5,678 nucleotides of DNA from Chloroflexota bacterium (GTDB taxonomy: Bacteria; Chloroflexota; Dehalococcoidia; SHYM01): the NCBI GenBank assembly GCA_016199375.1, contig JACQGV010000102.1, positions 1 to 5,678 of the forward strand, given 5' to 3'. The notes beneath the pieces were generated by a model, which made no database searches, had not been told where the DNA came from, and saw nothing but the letters and a program-made list of their open reading frames with translations. The translations under genes were made by a program, and so were the position numbers. Shown here piece by piece: positions 1 through 5,661 of this stretch (position 1 is the first letter of the stretch; each line of letters opens with the position of its first letter).

Positions 1-552
1 CGGGAGCTGGCGCGGGTGCGTTCGGAGATCGAGCGGCTGCAGGGACAGCTGAACTTCCTGAAGCGCCGGGTGGAGCTGGCCACCATCACCGTGGCGCTGG
101 TCCCGCCGCAGCAGGAGGCCGTCGTGCCGCCGTCCGCGTCCCTGGCTGTCGGGGTGCCGGATGTGGCCGGCAGCGTGGAGGCAATCAAGGCCCTGGTGGC
201 CGGCCTGGGCGGTGTGGTGGACCGGGCGTCCCTTTCCGTGAAAGATGGGAAGGAGACGGCTAGGCTCTCGCTGCGGGTCTTCGGGGCCCAGTTCGACCAG
301 GCCCTCCGCTCGCTCGAGGGCCAGGGCAAGGTCTCCAGCAAGGAGGTCCAGGAGGGCAAGGCGCCCAAGGATGGCGAGGCGGCGCGCCCCAAGGAGCCCG
401 ACGCTCGCATCGAGGTCTCCCTGGCAGAGAAGAAGCCCAGGTGGCCCGCGGTAGTTGCACTCATCGCAGTGGTTGTGGTCGTGGGTGGGTTCGCTTTCGG
501 GGGCTATGTAACGGGTCGCTACTGGGCCCGCCGCTCGGGCACCGCGTCCTGA
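1..552 (+). CDS. DUF4349 family membrane protein, C-terminal part (5' end off the window)
   Basis: The reading frame is open from base 1, so the GTG at 16 is internal and the gene begins upstream; 183 residues are visible. Visible residues 1-33 form a charged coiled coil (RVRSEIERLQGQL) leading into LATITVAL, which is the usual end of a DUF4349 domain. Residues about 50-116 then resemble the beginning of another DUF4349 unit: a helix, the LGGVV turn, a strand with RLSLRVFG, and FDQALRSLEGQGKVSS. A charged Lys/Glu/Pro linker follows, and then one hydrophobic membrane segment at about 150-171 (Val-rich, Gly-rich end) with a short Arg-rich tail. DUF4349 proteins are normally secreted or membrane-anchored with the domain outside the cell, and their function is unknown. 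By that pattern the tail would be cytoplasmic. The next gene begins 119 bp downstream on the same strand. Family assignment is from recognised motifs; the partial duplication is my reading. Confidence 0.75.
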   Translation, partial: RELARVRSEIERLQGQLNFLKRRVELATITVALVPPQQEAVVPPSASLAVGVPDVAGSVEAIKALVAGLGGVVDRASLSVKDGKETARLSLRVFGAQFDQALRSLEGQGKVSSKEVQEGKAPKDGEAARPKEPDARIEVSLAEKKPRWPAVVALIAVVVVVGGFAFGGYVTGRYWARRSGTAS

Positions 553-671
553 TCTTGGCGGGCGGTGGGACTGGCGTCCGCCCCGCGCCGGGCCCGCTTG
601 CCGCCGGTGCCGCTTCCTGGTAGCCTGGACGCTGCCTGGCGAGATGCTGAAAAAGGGAGTGCAGAGAGCCC

Positions 672-1037
672 ATGGTAGCGGTCCCAGCGTTCTTGCTGCG
701 ACGGTTGTACGTGAAGGGGAGCCTGCGGAATACGGCGGACGGCTTTGAGCTTCAGCTCAAGAACTCCCTGGGCTCCGGCTATGCCAAGGGAATTATGCCC
801 CTGGCCGTGGACGGCCAGGAAGTGCCCCTCGCGGCGACGTTCTTCCGGGTGGACGGGGTGGCGACCCCCTTCACCGCGGTCACGGAACAAAGCCCCTTCA
901 CCCTCGCCCTCAACAAAGCCACCACCATCGCCATCAACGGCCAGCCCTTGACACCGGGGGCCCACAAGCTGGTCATCGGCTTCGTGGTGGTGGGCCTGGG
1001 CAAGCTCAGCTTCGACGTGACCGATGCCGTAGCCTGA
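672..1037 (+). CDS. C-glycoside deglycosidase beta subunit-like protein (DUF6379/CGDB type)
   Basis: A 121-residue, beta-rich protein with no signal peptide, membrane segment or cysteine. The N-terminal stretch LYVKGSLRNTADGFELQLKN, the central VDGQEVP and the C-terminal LTPGAHKLVIGF resemble the small beta subunit of bacterial C-glycoside deglycosidases (DUF6379/CGDB fold). In characterised enzymes this subunit pairs with a TIM-barrel alpha subunit that cleaves the C-C bond of oxidised C-glycosides. No alpha subunit is present in this window, so enzymatic activity cannot be inferred from this gene alone; it may be an orphan or act with a partner encoded elsewhere. The ATG at 672 is preceded by GGGAG at 655-659 with a rather long spacing of 12 nt. 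The frame upstream is closed by a TGA at 648-650 and holds no other start. The gene lies 119 bp after the DUF4349 gene and converges on the PDO gene. The family call is by memory of the motif pattern and is moderate in confidence. Confidence 0.6.
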   Translation: MVAVPAFLLRRLYVKGSLRNTADGFELQLKNSLGSGYAKGIMPLAVDGQEVPLAATFFRVDGVATPFTAVTEQSPFTLALNKATTIAINGQPLTPGAHKLVIGFVVVGLGKLSFDVTDAVA

Positions 1038-1049
1038 GGGCGCTACCGC

Positions 1050-1832
1050 CTATAAGGGGCTGGTGCTCTCTAGCTGGCCGCCCTGGTCGCCGGTGTCCAC
1101 CTCCTCAACGACCGGCCCGCCGCCCTGGTCGGCTAGGGCGGGCTTGCCGGCGCTTTGGAGGATGGCGTCCAGGAAGAGGTTCTCCGGCAGGGCGCCGTCG
1201 AACACCACGGCGTCATTGATCACCGTGCGCGGCACCGCCATCACCTGGTACGCCTGCGCCAGGTCGGGGAACTCGGCCGCCTCGATGACCTCGGCGGTCA
1301 CCCGCGGGCTCTCCATCGCCATCTGAACGGCCAGACTGGCCGCGCGGGGGCAGTAGGGTCAGGTGGGGGTGACGAAGACCTTGAGGTTGATATCCTGGTC
1401 GAGCTGGGCCAGGGCCTTGAGGGTAGGCTCGCGGAGGGGCGTATGTCCCTGTGAGGCATCTACGATGGCCTGGACGATGGTGGTGAACTCGTAGCCCGCG
1501 GGGATGCCGTAGTAGCGCGCCCGCCCGGCGCTGTCCAGGAGCGTGCAGGGTATCCGCGCCACCTGGTACTCGGCCAGCTTCGGCCGGTCGGCCACGAGGT
1601 CGTAGACCTCCACCTTGATCTTGTCGGGGGCGGTGGCCGCCATCTCCTCCAGGATCTCCCGCGTCTGCCGGAGGACCTGGGAGCCCTGGGCAGACTGGGC
1701 GGCACCGGCGGCCCCGGGTAGGACCAGCTGGGATATCCTCTGCGTGAAGTGCCGCAGGGTTACAGGGCCCACCAGCTCCTTGTCGAAGCGGGACTTCAGG
1801 TCGGCCTTGTTCTTGTCCGTCAGGACCGGCAT
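1050..1832 (-). CDS. Probable selenocysteine-containing protein disulfide oxidoreductase (PDO/glutaredoxin-like), UGA read through as Sec158
   Basis: One continuous frame of 260 codons, interrupted only by a TGA at codon 158. PDOs have two thioredoxin-fold domains and carry out thiol-disulfide exchange in the cytoplasm. Domain 1 (about 20-125) keeps the family hallmarks YDLVADRP, cis-proline IP at 94-95 and GIPAGYEF at 109-116, but lacks a CxxC: an Ala/Gly/Gln-rich stretch (about 40-50) lies there. Domain 2 (about 147-240) has KVFVTPT, then TGA, then PYCPRAA, with IEAAEFPDLA at 183-192 and cis-Pro VPRTV at 200-204. TGA falls exactly on the first Cys of the usual CPYC, giving U158-P-Y-C161. 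The last 30 or so residues are a Gly/Glu-rich tail. The start at 1832 was preferred over an ATG 27 codons upstream because it has GAGGG four bases ahead, and homology begins there. High GC at third positions persists after the TGA, which argues against decay. A nonsense mutation or sequencing error remains the alternative. Confidence 0.82.
1328..1342 (-). promoter_or_regulatory. Candidate bacterial SECIS hairpin downstream of the UGA
   Basis: The minus-strand RNA can fold CGGCCA-GUC-UGGCCG, a perfect 6-bp stem with a three-base loop. It can be extended by a G-U pair and a further G-C pair after one mismatch. There are 22 nt between the UGA and the first loop base. In the bacterial SECIS model I know, the apical loop lies about 16-37 nt after the UGA and has a G in its first two positions; both hold here. 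The loop also resembles the E. coli fdhF SECIS, whose loop G and U contact SelB. The hairpin is inside the coding sequence, as expected in bacteria. The call rests on manual folding only. Confidence 0.65.
1359..1361 (-). other. In-frame UGA, predicted selenocysteine codon
   Basis: On the minus strand the codons read Val-Phe-Val-Thr-Pro-Thr, TGA, Pro-Tyr-Cys-Pro-Arg. In PDO and glutaredoxin families the residue at the TGA is the nucleophilic, solvent-exposed cysteine of CPYC, which is the position that selenocysteine replaces in known thioredoxin-fold selenoproteins. Other genes in the window (DUF4349, DUF6379-like, PGI/PMI, phosphohexomutase) end in TGA, so UGA is a normal stop codon in this genome rather than being reassigned. 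Confidence 0.78.
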
Positions 1833-1836
1833 CGCA

Positions 1837-1841
1837 CCCTC
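1837..1841 (-). promoter_or_regulatory. Ribosome binding site deciding the PDO start
   Basis: GAGGG on the minus strand lies four bases before the ATG at 1832-1830. It supports this start over the longer in-frame ATG at 1913, whose extra 27 residues (Pro/Ala/Gly-rich, then Val/Ser) do not look like part of a PDO and would overlap the candidate promoter. Confidence 0.6.
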
Positions 1842-1863
1842 AGAGCTAACACAAACTGTGGCA

Positions 1864-1869
1864 ATTATA
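1864..1869 (-). promoter_or_regulatory. Candidate -10 box (TATAAT) of the PDO gene
   Basis: A perfect TATAAT on the minus strand sits in a locally AT-richer patch within a GC-rich gap, 31 bases upstream of the PDO start codon. This would give a leader of roughly 25 nt containing the ribosome binding site. No good -35 hexamer is visible: the best at 17-18 bp spacing matches TTGACA at only about two positions, so an activator or weak promoter is possible. A small inverted repeat (GCAGGG with CCCTGC, plus-strand 1876-1891) lies just upstream of the box in the spacer/-35 area and could be an operator or chance. Confidence 0.4.
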
Positions 1870-1905
1870 GCCGTTGCAGGGGGCTCCCTGCCACCCGGCG
1901 CGCGG

Positions 1906-1929
1906 GGGGCCACCGACAGGCGTGGCCCC
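1906..1929 (-). terminator. GC-rich hairpin after the acyl-CoA dehydrogenase gene
   Basis: An 8-bp perfect inverted repeat (GGGGCCAC with GTGGCCCC, 8-nt loop) starts about 11 bases after the stop codon of the acyl-CoA dehydrogenase gene. It has no following U tract, so it is not a classical intrinsic terminator. Position and strength suggest transcript-end stabilisation or U-less termination. Together with the TATAAT downstream it fits a boundary between two transcription units. Confidence 0.35.
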
Positions 1930-1940
1930 TGGCCGCTCGG

Positions 1941-3128
1941 CTAGGCGCGGGGGAGCCCCAGCCCGCGCTGGGCGATGATGTTGCGCTGTATCTCCGAGGT
2001 GCCCGCCGCGATCGTCATGGACACATAGGCCAGGTGCGACTGGACGATGTGTCCTCCCAGGCGGGCTGCCTTGGAGCCGGGCCGGAGCTGGCCGTGGAGG
2101 CCCAGTAGCTGCATGCCGATGGCGGCTGCCTTCTGGAGCAGCTCAGTGCTGGTCGCCTTCACCATGGACGCCTCGGCGTTGGGTTGCGTCCCCTTGCTCT
2201 GGAGCCAGTTGAGCCGGTAGGCCAGCATCCGGCCGGTCTCGATGCTGAGGGCCAGGTCGGCCAGCCGGGCGCGGACCGTGGGCTCCTGGGAGAGGGCGCG
2301 CCCGTTGACCTTGGTGGTGCGGGCGTAGTCCACCAGCTCCTCCAGGGTGCGCCGGGCGCTGGCGACATAGCCGATGCCGGTGGAGCGCTCGTAATCCAGG
2401 GCCACGGCGGTCTGGTACCAGCCCCGGTTGAGCTCCCCCACCAGGTAGCGCTTGGGGATGCGGACGTTCTCGAAGAAGACCTCGTTGAAGTGGTGGACGT
2501 CGGCCATGTTGACCAGGGGACGGATGCGGATGCCGGGCGCGTCCATGGGCACCAGGAAGTTGCTGATGCCCTTGTGTTTGGGGGCGGTGAAGTCGGTGCG
2601 GGCCGCCAGCCAGCCCCATCCCGAGCGATGGGCGCCCGAGGTCCAGATCTTCTGGCCGTTGACCACGTAGTCATCGCCGTCGGCCACCGCGGCGGTGGTC
2701 ATGGAGGCCAGGTCGGAGCCTGCGTTGGGCTCGCTGTACAGGGTGCAGAAGACGGTCTCGCCGCGGACGATGCCAGGCAGCAGCTCCCGCCGCTGCACCT
2801 CGGTCCCATAGAGCACCAGGGCGGGGCCGACCCAGTCCCAGCTCCCTCCACCGCGGTTGGCGATGGGGACCCTGTGGTAGGCGATCTCCTCCTCAAAGAC
2901 CAGCTTTTGAGTGAGGGTGTAGCCCTTCCCCCACTCCCCCGGCCAGCCCATGGTGAGCCAGCCGCGCTCTCCCAGCTTCTTGGTGGTCTCGACCGCTAGT
3001 CGCCAGCTGGCGTCGGTCTCGTCCTCCAGGTCCAGCAGGTACTCCCCGCCCCCGTGCAGCTCGCGGGCGACGAAGGAGCGCACCTCCTGTCGGAAGGCGA
3101 CCTCTTGCGGCGTGAAACCGAAGTCCAT
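1941..3128 (-). CDS. Acyl-CoA dehydrogenase, FAD-dependent (FadE-like)
   Basis: A 395-residue protein of normal length for the family, which oxidises acyl-CoA thioesters to trans-2-enoyl-CoA and passes electrons to ETF. The N-terminal helical domain is about 1-120. The middle beta domain has the FAD/substrate signature CTLYSEPNAGSDLAS (128-142) and VNGQKIWTSGA (156-166). The C-terminal helical domain ends in GTSEIQRNIIAQRGLGLPR (376-394). In MCAD-type enzymes the residue just before GT is the catalytic Glu; here it is Ala375. A Glu is present at 247 in LDYERS, which aligns with the helix-G position used as base in isovaleryl- and long-chain acyl-CoA dehydrogenases. The ATG at 3128 is chosen over one nine codons upstream because GGAGGAGG lies four bases before it and homology starts at MDFGFTP. 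It follows the PGI/PMI gene by 36 bp. Substrate cannot be told; relatives include steroid and branched-chain enzymes. Confidence 0.93.
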   Translation of the reverse strand: MDFGFTPQEVAFRQEVRSFVARELHGGGEYLLDLEDETDASWRLAVETTKKLGERGWLTMGWPGEWGKGYTLTQKLVFEEEIAYHRVPIANRGGGSWDWVGPALVLYGTEVQRRELLPGIVRGETVFCTLYSEPNAGSDLASMTTAAVADGDDYVVNGQKIWTSGAHRSGWGWLAARTDFTAPKHKGISNFLVPMDAPGIRIRPLVNMADVHHFNEVFFENVRIPKRYLVGELNRGWYQTAVALDYERSTGIGYVASARRTLEELVDYARTTKVNGRALSQEPTVRARLADLALSIETGRMLAYRLNWLQSKGTQPNAEASMVKATSTELLQKAAAIGMQLLGLHGQLRPGSKAARLGGHIVQSHLAYVSMTIAAGTSEIQRNIIAQRGLGLPRA

Positions 3129-3132
3129 GACG

Positions 3133-3140
3133 CCTCCTCC
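3133..3140 (-). promoter_or_regulatory. Strong ribosome binding site of the acyl-CoA dehydrogenase gene
   Basis: GGAGGAGG on the minus strand ends four bases before the ATG at 3128-3126 and fixes that start. The alternative ATG at 3155 lies upstream of this site and so is unlikely to be used. Confidence 0.75.
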
Positions 3141-3164
3141 GTTCCCGGGCTTCACGGGTCGTTA

Positions 3165-4229
3165 TCAGGGATTCTGGGCGCCCAGCCGCGCCTTCAGGTG
3201 CTCGATGTTGGCGATGGGTGTGGGGTCCGTCTCATAGAGGAGGGCCAGGTAATAGCTGACGTAGTCGCCGTACAGGCTCGCCGTCAGCTGCTGGGCCAGG
3301 TCCCCCTGTCCACGGCCAGAGACGGTCTTGTGCTCGACCCCCGTCCGGTCCAGCAGCTCGGCGATGACGGCGAGGCTTTTTCTGGTCTGCTCGGCCAGCA
3401 GAGGCGAGTACAGCAGGATCACGTAGAGCCCCTCGTCGCTGCCGGGAGGGAAGTTGAAGCCGGCCACTGCGTTGTGGCGCGCCTCCGGCAGCTCCTCGAA
3501 GAAGGCCCAGGCCTTGCTGTTCTCGTTGAACTGGTTCTTCCAGCGCCGTGCCACTGGCGCCAGGAAGCCCCCGCCGTAGATGACCGGCACTTTGCCCTGG
3601 AGCTCCTGGGCCAGCTCCTTGGCGGGGTTGTCCGCCAGGGCCGCGTTCTCGTCCAGGTCGTTGACCTGGGCCAGGAGCTGGTCTATGGACTCGGTCATCG
3701 CCGCTGTCTGGTCTCCCACCAGGCCCGCAGTCTGGAGCAGCCCCAGCAGGGCGCAGAGGGAGTAGCCCACGGTCGCCCGGGGCTGGGACTTCACGTCTAT
3801 GGGCAGGACGGGCACGCCGTGGGAGGCCGCCTCCTCGCGCAGCTCACCGCCGCCCGTGAGAACCAGGGTAGGCAGCCCCCGCTCCCGGGCGGCGGCGAAG
3901 CTGGAAAGGGCCTCCCCAGTGTTGCCCGAGTAGCTGGAGACGATCACCAGGGTGTCACTGCTCACAGCGGGCGGCAGCCCATAGTCCCGCCAGACCGCGA
4001 TGGGCCGCTCTATCTGGGAAAGGAGGAGTGCCCTTAGCATCTCACCCGCTATGGCCGATCCTCCCATCCCCGCCACCAGCACCCGCTCAACCCGGCGCAT
4101 GCCCTCGGGGAGCACCGTCTCGCGGCCGACTCGCCAGCCCTCCCGGCACAGATGGGGAAACCGGCGCAGCAGCCGCCTCATCCCCGAGGGGTCTAATCGT
4201 TCGTAGACCTCCGGGCGGTCCAAGTCCAT
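3165..4229 (-). CDS. Bifunctional phosphoglucose/phosphomannose isomerase (SIS-domain family)
   Basis: A 354-residue cytoplasmic enzyme that interconverts glucose-6-P, fructose-6-P and mannose-6-P. It has two SIS (sugar isomerase) subdomains. The first carries VLVAGMGGSAIAGEM (50-64) and the phosphate-binding loop SSYSGNTGEA (98-107). The second has VIYGGGFLAPVARRWKNQFNE (216-236). By comparison with the Pyrobaculum PGI/PMI, likely active-site residues are Arg151 (QPRATVGYS), Glu236 (NENSK), His252 (EARHNA) and Lys346 near the C-terminus (EHLKARL). All four are present, so the enzyme should be active. The start at 4229 is preferred over an upstream ATG because the extra 50 residues would overlap the upstream gene and show no homology, and because AGGGG lies six bases ahead. 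Only one base separates it from the phosphohexomutase stop, implying translational coupling. This class is typical of archaea and some bacteria such as Chloroflexota and Actinobacteria, in place of classical PGI. Confidence 0.92.
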   Translation of the reverse strand: MDLDRPEVYERLDPSGMRRLLRRFPHLCREGWRVGRETVLPEGMRRVERVLVAGMGGSAIAGEMLRALLLSQIERPIAVWRDYGLPPAVSSDTLVIVSSYSGNTGEALSSFAAARERGLPTLVLTGGGELREEAASHGVPVLPIDVKSQPRATVGYSLCALLGLLQTAGLVGDQTAAMTESIDQLLAQVNDLDENAALADNPAKELAQELQGKVPVIYGGGFLAPVARRWKNQFNENSKAWAFFEELPEARHNAVAGFNFPPGSDEGLYVILLYSPLLAEQTRKSLAVIAELLDRTGVEHKTVSGRGQGDLAQQLTASLYGDYVSYYLALLYETDPTPIANIEHLKARLGAQNP

Positions 4230-4230
4230 C

Positions 4231-5661
4231 TCACACCCCTGCCAGCTCGCGGCCAGCCTTAAGGAGGGCCTCCACCCGTTTGGGGGAGGTAGCCTCGGCA
4301 TACAGGCGCAGCAGCGGCTCCGTGCCTGAGAAGCGGATGAGGAGCCAGGAGCCATCGGCGAATCTGAAGCGCGTCCCATCCAGGGAGTCGCGCTCGCTCA
4401 CAGCCTCCCCCGCCAGGCGCCGCGGCTCCGCGGCCGCCAGCCGGGCGGCGATGCGCTCGCGCTCTGCCGCCGGAAAGGTCACATCCACCCGCCGGTAGTG
4501 GTGAGGGCCCGCCTTTTCATACAGGTACTTTACTAGCTGGGCGGGGGTCTTGCCCAGCGCCACCATCAGGTCCAGGAAGGCCAGCGCCGAGAGCACGCCG
4601 TCGCGTTCGGGTATGTGTCCTCGGAAGACGAAGCCGCCGCTCTCCTCGCCCCCGAAGAGGGCCTGCTCCCGGCGGAAGACCGACCCCAGGTGCTTCATGC
4701 CCACTGCGGTCTCGAACACGGGGACATGGTACAGCCGGCCCAGCTTTTCAGCCATTGCCGTGGAGGTCAGGGCCTTCACCAGGGGCCCCCGCTCTCCGCG
4801 CACCTCCAGCATATAGAGGGCGAGGAGCCCGTAGACCTGGAGCTGCGTAACGAAGCGGCCCCGCTCGTCCAGGACACCCAGCCGGTCGCCGTCCCCATCG
4901 GTGGCCAGCCCCACGTGGAAGCGCCCCCGCTGGATGGCGCGCCGCAGCGCCCCCAGGTGGGGCTCGATAGGCTCCGGGCGCCCGCCTACCCCGCGGAAGA
5001 GGGGATCGCGCCGCCCGTGGAGCTCGCGCACCGCAGTGCGGCCTCCCTTCAGCAGCCCTGCCAGGTAGCCGGCCGCCGCTCCGTGCATCGAGTCCACCGC
5101 CACCCGCAGCCCCGCCCCACGCAGCCGCTCCAGGTCGATGAGGCTGGCAAGCTGCCGGAAATACTGGGGCCGGGGGTCCAGAAAGGATAGCTTGCCCTCG
5201 CGGCGGGCCACGTCCAGGGGCAGGCGGTCAAGAGCGCGCGGCACAGCGGCGTTGGCTGCCGCCTCCAGCTCGCGGGTGATGGCCTCGGTGGCGCTGCCGC
5301 CGTAGTCGGGCTTGTACTTGAACCCGTTCCAGTCCCAGGGGTTGTGGCTGGAGGTAATGACGATGCCGCCCGCGGCGTTCTGGGTCACCACGGCGAAGGC
5401 TAGGGCCGGGGTTGAGGCCGCGCGGTCGCCCAGGGTGACCGGCAGCCCGGCGCCGGCTACGACCTCGGCCGCCGCCGAGGCAAAGGCCTCGGAGCCAAAG
5501 CGGGTGTCATAGCCGATCACTACGCCGCGCTGCGGGCGCGGCCCGGCTTGGACCAGGCAGGCCACCCCGGCAGCGCAGGCCCGCACGTTGGCGAAGGTGA
5601 AACCCTCGGCGATGAGGGCTCGCCAGCCGTCGGTGCCGAACTTGATGGTCGGCTCCGGCAT
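4231..5661 (-). CDS. Phosphoglucomutase/phosphomannomutase family protein (alpha-D-phosphohexomutase)
   Basis: A 476-residue, four-domain phosphohexomutase that moves phosphate between C6 and C1 of glucose or mannose, supplying glucose-1-P or mannose-1-P for nucleotide sugars. Landmarks occur in the usual order: N-terminal KFGTDGWRA (7-15); phosphoserine loop TSSHNP (103-108) with catalytic Ser105; magnesium loop DGDGDR (255-260); sugar-binding loop GEESGG (338-343); phosphate-binding RFSGTEP (443-449). All catalytic elements are intact. The sugar loop has GEESGG rather than the GEMSGH of well-studied dual PMM/PGM enzymes, so the preferred sugar is uncertain. The downstream PGI/PMI makes mannose-6-P and glucose-6-P, consistent with dual use. 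The ATG at 5661 has AGGTG four bases ahead. It is the first gene of the visible minus-strand operon, but only 17 bases precede it, so a promoter or further upstream genes would be outside the window. Confidence 0.94.
   Translation of the reverse strand: MPEPTIKFGTDGWRALIAEGFTFANVRACAAGVACLVQAGPRPQRGVVIGYDTRFGSEAFASAAAEVVAGAGLPVTLGDRAASTPALAFAVVTQNAAGGIVITSSHNPWDWNGFKYKPDYGGSATEAITRELEAAANAAVPRALDRLPLDVARREGKLSFLDPRPQYFRQLASLIDLERLRGAGLRVAVDSMHGAAAGYLAGLLKGGRTAVRELHGRRDPLFRGVGGRPEPIEPHLGALRRAIQRGRFHVGLATDGDGDRLGVLDERGRFVTQLQVYGLLALYMLEVRGERGPLVKALTSTAMAEKLGRLYHVPVFETAVGMKHLGSVFRREQALFGGEESGGFVFRGHIPERDGVLSALAFLDLMVALGKTPAQLVKYLYEKAGPHHYRRVDVTFPAAERERIAARLAAAEPRRLAGEAVSERDSLDGTRFRFADGSWLLIRFSGTEPLLRLYAEATSPKRVEALLKAGRELAGV
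4236..4240 (-). promoter_or_regulatory. Ribosome binding site of PGI/PMI inside the end of the phosphohexomutase gene
   Basis: AGGGG on the minus strand lies six bases before the ATG at 4229-4227 and within the last codons of the upstream gene. The stop codon TGA (4233-4231) falls between the site and the start, an arrangement that favours re-initiation by terminating ribosomes. Confidence 0.6.

Noticed and set aside
560..583. GGGCGG...CCGCCC inverted repeat just after the DUF4349 stop, as a terminator
   Set aside because: The stem is six pairs with a 12-nt loop and competes with an overlapping GGAC/GTCC hairpin. There is no T tract, and such repeats are common by chance at this GC content.
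598..626. Promoter for the C-glycoside deglycosidase-like gene: TTGCCG, 17 bp, TAGCCT
   Set aside because: The spacing is ideal, but the -35 matches at four of six positions and the -10 at only three. This is within chance expectation, so it is not listed as a feature.
1038..1051. Small GGGCG/CGCCT hairpin in the 12-bp gap between the convergent genes, as a shared terminator
   Set aside because: The stem is only four GC pairs plus a G-U, there is no T tract on either strand, and it overlaps the PDO stop codon. Too weak to call.
1050..1322. A separate 90-residue gene starting at the ATG at 1322
   Set aside because: It is the same frame and the same fold as the upstream half of the PDO, would lack the active site and half of a thioredoxin fold, and has no ribosome binding site just ahead. 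It is better read as the part of the selenoprotein after the UGA.
1050..1832. PDO as a decaying pseudogene
   Set aside because: A single TGC to TGA change would give the same result, so this is not excluded. However, there are no other stops or frameshifts, the coding character is intact after the TGA, the position is the exact one used by Sec in related proteins, and a SECIS-like hairpin follows.
3054..4037. Long plus-strand ORF of 327 codons, and a similar one of 271 codons at 2184-2999
   Set aside because: They lie antisense to the PGI/PMI and acyl-CoA dehydrogenase genes, which have full conserved motifs. Their translations are Gly/Val/Leu/Gln/Arg-rich without recognisable domains, as expected of antisense frames in GC-rich coding DNA.
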